Part shown: positions 1 through 5,854 of the stretch, in pieces
Numbering within the stretch: the stretch's first letter is position 1
How the letters are laid out: each line of letters begins with the position of its first letter
NCBI GenBank assembly: GCA_947384055.1
Contig: CANDFO010000052.1
Location: forward strand, 1 to 17,354
Length of the DNA: 17,354 nucleotides
From: an uncultured Flavonifractor sp.
Lineage (GTDB): Bacteria; Bacillota; Clostridia; Oscillospirales; Oscillospiraceae
Reading direction: 5' to 3'
Made by a program: the position numbers and the translations under genes
The notes under the pieces: generated by a model
Database searches by the model: none
Told to the model about the DNA's origin: nothing
The model's input: the letters and a program-made list of their open reading frames with translations, nothing else

Positions 1-67
1 CTTTATTTTGCCGCCTGAGGGCGGCAAAACTCTGCGAGGCTTTCCCGTAGGGGAAGTGTTTCGGCAG
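1..67 (+). repeat. Right-hand part of a dispersed structured repeat (cut by window edge)
   Basis: These 67 bases align without gaps to 7827-7893, with 8 differences by eye (about 88% identity). Both copies hold a GCCGCC/GGCGGC hairpin with a different tetraloop (TGAG here, TTCG there), followed by an imperfect CTTTCCC/GGGGAAG hairpin, and end in a related octamer (TTCGGCAG here, TTCGACAG there). The left part of this copy lies outside the window. Stem conservation with loop change suggests the folded form matters, but two copies are too few to prove it. Confidence 0.75.
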
Positions 68-71
68 TCTG

Positions 72-96
72 GGGCAGGACCCAACGGGGCCTGCCC
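72..96 (+). other. GC-rich hairpin next to the repeat, possible terminator stem
   Basis: GGGCAGG pairs with CCTGCCC, with an inner CCC-AAC-GGG. It starts four bases after the repeat ends. No U-run follows on the plus strand, so termination is uncertain. It may belong to a gene to the left of the window or to the repeat. Confidence 0.4.
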
Positions 97-128
97 GCCA
101 TATTCCGGAAAGGAGCGGACGATGAACC

Positions 129-1526
129 TTGAAGCGTGACCGGACAGGACTTTTACTTCAGGAACCGAATCTGTATAAAGCTTTTTTTATTCTGACCATT
201 CCGGTGTTCGGCGCCAATTTTATGAAGGCGTTCAACGAGCTGGTGGATACCTCCTTTATCGGGCAGACCGCCAACTCCGTAGCGTCCCAGGCGGGGGTGG
301 CCCTCTCCTGGCCGCTGCTGAATATCTTTGCCTCGTTTCAGGTGGGGTTCGGCGTGGCGGGCGTGGCGGTGGTCAGCCAGCTGCTGGGAGGGCGGCAGGA
401 GGAACGCGCCCGGGAGAACGCCGGCGTGCTGATGGTGGTGGCCGTGCTGTTCGGCGTGGGGCTCAATCTGCTGCTCTATCTGGCGGCCCCCGTTATCCTG
501 GCCCTGGTGGGCGCCCAGGGGGAAGTGCTGGACTGTGCCGTCACCTATGTGCGCACCCGTTCCTTTGAACTAGTGTTCACCTTTTTGTTTTTTGCGTTTC
601 AGGCGGTGCGCCAGGCCAGGGGGGATACGGTGACGCCGGTGATTCTGTCGGTAACGGCGGTGGTGCTGAATATCGTCCTCACCGGATACTTTGTCCGGGT
701 GCTGAATATGGGCGTATTCGGCGCGGCGCTGGCCACCGTGCTGGGCAACATCGCCATAGCCCCTTTCTGTGTGGCGCTCCTTTTCCTGCCGGGACAGTCT
801 ACGTCGCTGAGCCTCCGGCACCTGCGGGTAAACGGGACGGTGCTGTGGCGGCTGTGCCGGGTGGCCGCGCCCGCGGCCTCCAGCCAGGCCCTGAGCGCCC
901 TGGGATTTCTGGTGCTTCAGGGAATTATCCTCAGCTACGGGGACGAGATCTCCGCCGCCTTTTCCATCGGCAACAAGATTTCCAATATGCTCCTGATGCC
1001 GGTTTTGGCTCTGGGGTCGGTTTTGGCGGCCTTTGTGGGACAGAATATCGGGGCGGGCAACAGTGAACGGGCCCGGCAGGCCTATCGGGTCAGCCGCAAC
1101 GCGGCCCTATTCCTGGCTGTGGTGGGAAGCCTGCTGATCTATCCCCTGCGCAGCTGGGCCGTGGCCCTGCTGAGCAACGACGCCGCCACCCAAGCCGCCG
1201 CCGTGGAGTACCTGTTCTGGGTGCTCCTGACCCAGCCGCTGATGGCTATGTTCCAGAATTATCTGGGGGTGTTTAACGGCTCCGGGCGGACCAATTACGC
1301 GTTTTTGATGTCAACCTGCCGCCTGTGGGTGATCCGTCTGCCTCTGATCACCTTCTTCCGGCATTTCACAGCACTGGGGGCCAGCGGCGTCTGGTACGCC
1401 ATGAATGTCAGCAATCTGTTAATCCTGGTTTTGGGCGCGGCGCTGTTCCGGCGGGTGGATTTCTCCCCATGTAAGGCTGTGACCGGGCTGGGCGGAACCA
1501 CTGGGGAGGTGCACAGCGGACCATGA
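129..1526 (+). CDS. MATE family efflux transporter
   Basis: A polytopic inner-membrane transporter of the MATE (DinF/NorM-like) family, which exports drugs or metabolites using an ion gradient; the substrate cannot be read from sequence. The product is about 465 aa, normal for the family, with about twelve hydrophobic segments in two similar halves. A MATE-like N-terminus (PVFGANFMKAFNELVDTSFIG) is visible, with a matching second half around FSIGNKISNMLLMPVLALGSVLAAFVGQNIGAG. The start is doubtful. The open frame begins at a TTG (129) 13 bases after AAAGGAG (109-115). An ATG at 122 has better spacing (6) but reads only MNLEA before a stop. Removing one T from the CTTG at 128-131 would join that ATG to the frame as MNLKRDRTG. 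The gene overlaps the next by ATGA, so the two are cotranscribed. No promoter was recognised upstream within the window. Confidence 0.9.
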   Translation: MKRDRTGLLLQEPNLYKAFFILTIPVFGANFMKAFNELVDTSFIGQTANSVASQAGVALSWPLLNIFASFQVGFGVAGVAVVSQLLGGRQEERARENAGVLMVVAVLFGVGLNLLLYLAAPVILALVGAQGEVLDCAVTYVRTRSFELVFTFLFFAFQAVRQARGDTVTPVILSVTAVVLNIVLTGYFVRVLNMGVFGAALATVLGNIAIAPFCVALLFLPGQSTSLSLRHLRVNGTVLWRLCRVAAPAASSQALSALGFLVLQGIILSYGDEISAAFSIGNKISNMLLMPVLALGSVLAAFVGQNIGAGNSERARQAYRVSRNAALFLAVVGSLLIYPLRSWAVALLSNDAATQAAAVEYLFWVLLTQPLMAMFQNYLGVFNGSGRTNYAFLMSTCRLWVIRLPLITFFRHFTALGASGVWYAMNVSNLLILVLGAALFRRVDFSPCKAVTGLGGTTGEVHSGP

Positions 1527-3184
1527 ATCTTGCAACAGCGCAGCAGATGCGGGAGTTGGACCGGAGGGCCATTCAGGAGCGGGGCATACCCTCCGCCGGG
1601 CTGATGGAGCGGGCGGCGGCGGCCCTGGCGGAGGCCGCCATGGAGCTGGCGGAGGAGGCGCGGCCCGCGCAGGCGGGGCGGAATAAAGCGTTCTTCCTGC
1701 CGGAGGCCCGGGGCGAGGTGCTGACGATTACGGAAGAGGGCGCCCGAAGCAGCGCGTTTGTCAAAAGGCCGCCCGCCCCGGGGGAGCCCCTGCGGGCGGC
1801 GGTATTCAGCGGCCCCGGCAATAACGGGGGAGACGGGGTGGCCTGCGCCCGCCTGCTGCTGGAGGCGGGATATGAGGTGCGGTGCTTCCTGGTGGGCAGC
1901 CGGGACAAGCTTACCCCGGATACCCGGGCCATGGAGGTGAAGCTCTCCGCCGCCGGGGGAAAGCTGGAGCCCTACGACCCGGCGGACACGGACCAGACCG
2001 CCTGGGTGCTGGGAGCCCACGTGCTGGTGGACGCCGTCTTTGGCATCGGGCTGAATACCCAGGTGCGGGGAGAGGCTTTGGCGGCTATTGAGACCATGAA
2101 CCGCAGCGGCGTGCCGGTGGTCAGCGCCGACATCCCCAGCGGCGTGGAGGCCGACACCGGGCGTGTGCTGGGCGGAGCGGTCCGGGCTGCCGTGACCGTG
2201 ACCTTTACCCGGGCCAAGGCGGGCCACTTTGTGGGGAAGGGCGGCCTGTGCACCGGCAGGCTGACGGTAGCGCCCATCGGCATCCCCGACGACCTGACAG
2301 AGGGGCTGACCTGCGAGGTCCGGGCGGTTTACGGCGGCGATATTTCCCTGCCCCGCCGGGCCAGAGATGCCCACAAGGGCAATTTTGGGCGGGTCTATAT
2401 TTTAGGCGGCTGTATGGAGTACACCGGAGCGCCGGTCCTGGCTGCCCGCGCCGCGGTGCGTACCGGCGCGGGACTGGTGCATGTGGGCGTCCCGGCCCCC
2501 GCCTGGAACGTGGCGGCTGCCAAGCTGGACGAGGCTATGGCCCACCCCCTGCCCGCGGGCAAGGATGGACAGCTGTCCCTGGAGGCGGCCCAGGCGGTGC
2601 TGGACCGGGCGGCCCCCTGCGGAGTGTGCCTGCTGGGGCCCGGCCTGGGCCGGGGGAACGGCCCGGGAGCCGTAGTGCGGCATCTGCTGCGGGAGCTCCG
2701 CCAGCCGGTGGTGCTGGATGCCGACGGCATAAATGCGCTGGAGGGGCATATAGATAGTTTGGACCAGCGGAAGGGCCTGTTTACCGTGCTGACTCCCCAC
2801 GACGGGGAATTTGCCCGGCTGGGCGGGGACGTCAGCGGCGGAGACCGGCTTCACGCGGCCCGGACCTTCGCGGTGGAACACGGCTGCTGCCTTGTGCTGA
2901 AAGGCCGTTGCACCATTACGGCCTTCCCGGACGGGAGCGCCTTTTTGAACACCACCGGCAATCCGGGCATGGCCAAGGGGGGCAGCGGAGACGTACTGGC
3001 GGGAATGATCCTCTCCCTGCTGGGGCAGGGGCTCCCCGCCCGGCAGGCGGTGCCGGCGGCCGTATGGCTCCACGGGGCGGCGGGAGACCGCTGCGCGGCG
3101 GAGCTGGGCGAGTACGGCATGACGCCGAGCGATATGGTGGAGGCGCTGCCCCGGCTCCTGCGGGAGTTTATCGCCGCCTCCTGA
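1523..3184 (+). CDS. nnr: Bifunctional NAD(P)H-hydrate epimerase / ADP-dependent NAD(P)H-hydrate dehydratase
   Basis: Cytosolic metabolite-repair enzyme. The N-terminal YjeF_N domain (about 1-230) epimerises R- and S-NAD(P)HX, and the C-terminal ribokinase-like domain (about 265-550) dehydrates S-NAD(P)HX back to NAD(P)H using ADP. Visible motifs are TAQQMRELDRRAI near the start, GNNGGDG at 99-105, DAVFGIGLNTQVRG and SADIPSGVEADTG in the epimerase. The dehydratase shows HKGNFGRVYILGG, LTPHDGEFARL and GNPGMAKGGSGDVLAG, with the likely catalytic Asp at 490. Length (553 aa) is slightly above the usual 490-520 because about 40 residues (roughly 47-90, Pro/Arg/Ala-rich) sit between the first helix and the VFSGPGNNGG strand. 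The ATG overlaps the MATE stop as ATGA, with GGGAGG about 12 bases upstream. Only a 63-base gap without a terminator separates it from the lipoprotein gene that follows. Confidence 0.95.
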   Translation: MNLATAQQMRELDRRAIQERGIPSAGLMERAAAALAEAAMELAEEARPAQAGRNKAFFLPEARGEVLTITEEGARSSAFVKRPPAPGEPLRAAVFSGPGNNGGDGVACARLLLEAGYEVRCFLVGSRDKLTPDTRAMEVKLSAAGGKLEPYDPADTDQTAWVLGAHVLVDAVFGIGLNTQVRGEALAAIETMNRSGVPVVSADIPSGVEADTGRVLGGAVRAAVTVTFTRAKAGHFVGKGGLCTGRLTVAPIGIPDDLTEGLTCEVRAVYGGDISLPRRARDAHKGNFGRVYILGGCMEYTGAPVLAARAAVRTGAGLVHVGVPAPAWNVAAAKLDEAMAHPLPAGKDGQLSLEAAQAVLDRAAPCGVCLLGPGLGRGNGPGAVVRHLLRELRQPVVLDADGINALEGHIDSLDQRKGLFTVLTPHDGEFARLGGDVSGGDRLHAARTFAVEHGCCLVLKGRCTITAFPDGSAFLNTTGNPGMAKGGSGDVLAGMILSLLGQGLPARQAVPAAVWLHGAAGDRCAAELGEYGMTPSDMVEALPRLLREFIAAS

Positions 3185-3247
3185 CGGAAGGCGGCCGGAT
3201 ATTCTCCGCGCACCGGCCCGACACGGTCCGAATGACAGGGAGGAGAG

Positions 3248-3886
3248 ATGCCTGTGCGCCGTCTGAGGACGTGCGTACCAATGATACTCCTGCTCCTGCT
3301 CCTGTGTGCCTGCGGCGGAGCGGGGGAGGCAAAGGGAAGTCCGGCGGAAGAGCTGGCGTTGGCTATCCGGGGGGAGCTTCTGGAAATGACGGCCTGCACT
3401 GCCGGGATGGAACTTACCGCCGATTACGGCGGGCGGGTCTATGAATATACCATCCAGGCGTCCTACGAGAGGGATGGGGAGACCGTTTTGACCGTCACCG
3501 GGCCGGAAGAGATTGCAGGCGTCACCGCCCGCATTCGGGAGGGCGCCACAGCGCTGGAATATGACGGGGTCCGCTGGGAGACGGGGGCGCTGACCCCCGG
3601 CGGGATGAGCCCAATAGACGCGGTTCCGGCGCTGCTGGACTACGCCCGGGAGGGCTTTATGGCCGAGTGCGGCATGGAGACCGTTGGAGACGCGGAGCTG
3701 CTGCGGGTGGTGTACCGGGACCCGGAGGGGACCGCCGGGGTGGGGGAAGCGTGTTCCCTGTGGTTTGACGCGCAGTCCCACACGCTGACCCGGGGAGAAC
3801 TGTCCCAGGATGGGTTTACGGTGATTCAGTGCGCGTTTACCGAATTTTTGGTCTCTCAGACGGAACAGCCGGCCGGCCAGACGTAA
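3248..3886 (+). CDS. Small exported lipoprotein, possibly GerS-related/LolA-like
   Basis: A 212-aa protein with a basic start, a Leu-rich hydrophobic stretch (12-19) and a lipobox LCAC giving Cys22, so it should be acylated and membrane-anchored outside the cell. The mature part alternates short beta-like strands (YEYTIQASYERDGETVLTVTGPEEIAGV, ACSLWFDAQSHTLTRGELSQDG), as in LolA-like lipoprotein-binding folds. In clostridia a LolA-like germination lipoprotein (GerS family) is often encoded beside nnr/alr genes. From that position and the fold-like pattern I infer a GerS-related protein; it could also be an unrelated DUF lipoprotein. GGAGG at 3239-3243 is only 4 bases from the ATG, so the GTG at 3254 (codon 3, spacing 10) is an alternative start. 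It ends the MATE-nnr operon, 22 bases before a strong terminator. Confidence 0.8.
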   Translation: MPVRRLRTCVPMILLLLLLCACGGAGEAKGSPAEELALAIRGELLEMTACTAGMELTADYGGRVYEYTIQASYERDGETVLTVTGPEEIAGVTARIREGATALEYDGVRWETGALTPGGMSPIDAVPALLDYAREGFMAECGMETVGDAELLRVVYRDPEGTAGVGEACSLWFDAQSHTLTRGELSQDGFTVIQCAFTEFLVSQTEQPAGQT

Positions 3887-3908
3887 GCGAAAAAGAATCG
3901 CACATATT

Positions 3909-3954
3909 AAAAAACCACCGGAAGTCTCAAAAACGAGACTTCCGGTGGTTTTTT
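3909..3954. terminator. Bidirectional intrinsic terminator
   Basis: A perfect 20-bp stem runs from 3909-3928 to 3935-3954 with the loop AAAAAC. Six A's lead in and six T's lead out, so it works on both strands. It separates the convergent lipoprotein (plus) and DUF624 (minus) genes. Confidence 0.95.
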
Positions 3955-3980
3955 GGAGATTGGACAGAAGCCGCACCGTA

Positions 3981-4613
3981 TTACCCGGCATCTCCGGTCT
4001 GCTGCTCCACGTAAGGGCGGAAGATTGGTTCCAGCACCTGGGCAGACAGCAGTGCCGCCGCAGCGGGTGCGAAGAGCACCGGCCACCAGAACCGCAGGCA
4101 GACCCAGATGCCCGCCGCCGTGACAGCGCCCAGGCAGAGCGTGGCGGCGGGATGGGCGAAGGCCAGCTTGCAGCAGGTGATAATCAGTCCGCCCGGAGAA
4201 AAGGTAAACCGGGAGAGCACCGGGAAAAAATAACTCACAATGCCGAAAATCAGCAGGAGCACCACCAGAAAGGCATAGTAAAATATGGTTCCCGCCGTAC
4301 CGGAGAGGGCCGCCAAGGTCAGCAGGGGAGTGAGGCAGTACAGCGCCAGAGCCGCGGCCGCTACCAGCAGGGAGACCAGAGCCCCCACTTTAAACTCCCG
4401 GCGGAAAACCCGTAAAAACCGGCGGTATGGGGCGGTCTCCTCCCGCAGACGCAGGGTTTTGACCACCGTGTCGTACAGAGCGGCGCTGGAGGGACCGATG
4501 GTAAACACAGGGAGACAGCCGGCCAGCCACAGCAGGCTCAGAAGGACAACGTCCATCAGACTGCCGGTAATGCGGAAAAACCAGTTATCAGGGTTAAAAA
4601 ACCGTTGAAACAC
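3981..4613 (-). CDS. DUF624 (YesL-like) membrane protein
   Basis: A 210-aa integral membrane protein. The N-terminal pattern (NPDNWFFRITGSLMDVVLLSLLW, then CLPVFTIGPSSAALY and the charged LRLREE) is typical of DUF624/YesL. About five hydrophobic helices follow, for instance around VGALVSLLVAAAALALYCL and FYYAFLVVLLLIFGIVSYFF. The function of this family is unknown; members are often next to carbohydrate ABC transporters, but none is here. Translation starts at GTG (4613-4611) with a strong AAGGAGG six bases upstream (4627-4621). An inverted-repeat element (4628-4739) begins directly behind this SD, separating the gene from ribU. No promoter of its own is clear, so it may be read through from ribU or from within the element. 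It ends 27 bases before the shared terminator. Confidence 0.85.
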   Translation of the reverse strand: MFQRFFNPDNWFFRITGSLMDVVLLSLLWLAGCLPVFTIGPSSAALYDTVVKTLRLREETAPYRRFLRVFRREFKVGALVSLLVAAAALALYCLTPLLTLAALSGTAGTIFYYAFLVVLLLIFGIVSYFFPVLSRFTFSPGGLIITCCKLAFAHPAATLCLGAVTAAGIWVCLRFWWPVLFAPAAAALLSAQVLEPIFRPYVEQQTGDAG

Positions 4614-4627
4614 CGCAATACCTCCTT

Positions 4628-4739
4628 AGGGCTTGTTTAAAAACTCTTGAAATACACAACGTATTCCTGCGAATTTTTGCCTTGTCCGGCGAAAAAATCC
4701 CTCGCCGCTGGTCATATCGCCAATGCTCAAATAAGCCCT
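4628..4739. repeat. 112-bp element with inverted-repeat ends (MITE/REP-like)
   Basis: The ends AGGGCTTGTTT (4628-4638) and AAATAAGCCCT (4729-4739) are inverted copies with one mismatch. Inside is a near-perfect hairpin made of TTTTTGCC and GGCGAAAAA. No coding frame or obvious target duplication is present. It fills nearly all the gap between ribU and the DUF624 gene and touches the latter's SD. A dispersed copy elsewhere in the genome is expected but cannot be shown here, as no second copy was seen in this window. Confidence 0.6.
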
Positions 4740-4779
4740 GGTGTCTGAACGGGAGGACGGCCATAAAACCGGGTTTGCG

Positions 4780-5409
4780 TTAAACCTTCCCGTGGAGCAG
4801 GGGGGAGAGGGGCTTATAGATCAGGAAGCAGAGCACTGCGTCCAGCAGGCCCTTCACCAGAGTGAAAGGAGCGTTGAAGGTGATCAGGCACTCCAGCAGT
4901 CCGTTGGCAGAGGGGCGGATGGCCTGGTACATGGAAAGAATTTTGTCAATGGGCATAAAATTGGCGTAGACGGGATAGGAGATATAGTAATTCAGGGGAA
5001 CAGACAGCACGGCCATGGCCACCGCGCCCGCCAGAGCACCGAGGATGGCGCCTTTGCGGGACTTCATCTTTTGATAAATAAGGCCGGCGGGAAGGACAAA
5101 GCAGGCGCCCAGCAGGAAATTGCACAGCTCGCCCGCGCCGCCGGTAGTGGTCATCACCACCAGATGGAGCAGATTTTTTACCAGACAGACCGCCACGCCG
5201 TACACGGGCCCCAGAGCGAAAGCCGCCAGCAGCGCGGGGAGCTCCGACACGTCCATCTTGACAAAGGTGGGCATGAGCGGAACGGCGAAGTCCAGAGACA
5301 TGAGCACATAGGCGATGGTGGAGAGCATGGCGGTGACGGTGAGGGCACGGACGCGGACGCTGCCCTTGGAGCGGATGCGGCCGGCAGTGGCGGTGTTGGG
5401 ATCGGACAT
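4780..5409 (-). CDS. ribU: Riboflavin ECF transporter substrate-binding subunit RibU
   Basis: A 209-aa membrane protein with about six hydrophobic helices, the size and layout of ECF S-components. It should capture riboflavin and work with a shared EcfA/A'/T energising module encoded elsewhere. The family pattern KMDVSELPALLAAFALGPVYG (about 51-71), followed by CLVKNLLHL and the GGAGELCNFLLGACFVLPAG segment, is typical of RibU. The FMN riboswitch just upstream fixes the substrate as riboflavin/FMN. The ATG at 5409 is chosen because AAGGAG (5424-5419) lies nine bases before it; a longer frame starting at 5451 begins inside a hairpin and is not plausible. The gene is the first of the minus-strand pair with the DUF624 gene, 166 bases apart with the inverted-repeat element between them. 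Confidence 0.92.
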   Translation of the reverse strand: MSDPNTATAGRIRSKGSVRVRALTVTAMLSTIAYVLMSLDFAVPLMPTFVKMDVSELPALLAAFALGPVYGVAVCLVKNLLHLVVMTTTGGAGELCNFLLGACFVLPAGLIYQKMKSRKGAILGALAGAVAMAVLSVPLNYYISYPVYANFMPIDKILSMYQAIRPSANGLLECLITFNAPFTLVKGLLDAVLCFLIYKPLSPLLHGKV

Positions 5410-5418
5410 ACAAAAACA

Positions 5419-5482
5419 CTCCTTTTTTGAAGGTAACACCTGAAAGTGCATGCCTTTCAGGTGTTAAAATCAAAGGAAGGAG
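5419..5482 (-). promoter_or_regulatory. SD-sequestering hairpin (expression platform) of the ribU riboswitch
   Basis: A perfect 13-bp stem (5466-5454 with 5446-5434, loop GCATGCA) lies between CTCCTT (5482-5477) and the ribU SD AAGGAG (5424-5419), so folding would bring the two complementary hexamers together. No U-run follows, so this looks like translational control, not termination. GTGTTAA at the 3' edge of the aptamer (5506-5500) can instead pair with TTAACAC in the hairpin's first arm (5468-5462), offering a ligand-sensitive switch. This mechanism is inferred. Confidence 0.65.
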
Positions 5483-5506
5483 CGTGCGCACCATGACTGT
5501 TAACAC

Positions 5507-5634
5507 ATCTTCTTTCATCCAGACTCCGCGCCGCGAGGTGCTGCGCGTTACTGTCGGTCCCGGAGTTGCACCGGATCTGCCGTTTGGCTCGCGGACTTTA
5601 CCGCCGGTCGGGAATTTCACCCTGCCCTGAAGAC
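5507..5634 (-). ncRNA. FMN riboswitch (RFN element)
   Basis: Read on the minus strand, conserved blocks appear in order: AGGGCAGGGTGAAATTCCC, GACCGGCGGTAAAGTCCGCG, CCGGTGCAACTCCGGGACCG, ACAGTAACG and AGTCTGGATGAAAGAAGA. Outer GTCTTC (5634-5629) and GAAGAT (5512-5507) close P1 with one wobble pair. Bound FMN should lower ribU expression. Confidence 0.95.
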
Positions 5635-5659
5635 ACTCGATTCAGTTGTTCCGGCTTTC

Positions 5660-5687
5660 ATTATACACGACGGAGGGCTTTTGTCAA
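5660..5687 (-). promoter_or_regulatory. Sigma-A promoter for ribU
   Basis: TTGACA (5687-5682), a 16-base spacer and TATAAT (5665-5660) match the consensus fully. The expected start near 5653 lies about 20 bases before the riboswitch P1. Confidence 0.9.
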
Positions 5688-5766
5688 GAAAAAATAAAAT
5701 AGGGAGCGCCGGGGGGCCAGCGGGAAACTGCGGATATGCGTACCCCCGTAAGGGAGGTGGAGGACC

Positions 5767-5795
5767 TTTACTTCGCCGGCGGGAGATGATAAAAT
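5767..5795 (+). promoter_or_regulatory. Candidate promoter for the SLH-protein gene
   Basis: TTTACT (5767-5772), 17 bases, TAAAAT (5790-5795): a 4/6 and 5/6 match to sigma-A. The start would be near 5802, giving a leader of about 50 bases with a small hairpin (AAACCGGC with GCCGGGTTT). Confidence 0.5.
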
Positions 5796-5854
5796 AAAAC
5801 AAACCGGCTCTCCGGCCGGGTTTGCCACATCAAGAAGAGATGGGAGAGGTAAGT

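Noticed and set aside
2402..3991. Long minus-strand open frame opposite nnr and the lipoprotein gene
   Set aside because: It runs across two well-supported genes and a terminator, has Arg/Gly/Pro/His-rich low-complexity composition and no family motif. It is a GC-rich shadow frame.
5434..5466. Intrinsic terminator for the ribU leader
   Set aside because: The stem is perfect, but no U-run follows on the minus strand, so SD sequestration explains it better.
5427..5630. Small plus-strand frame across the FMN riboswitch
   Set aside because: It is fully explained by the riboswitch on the other strand and has no family resemblance.
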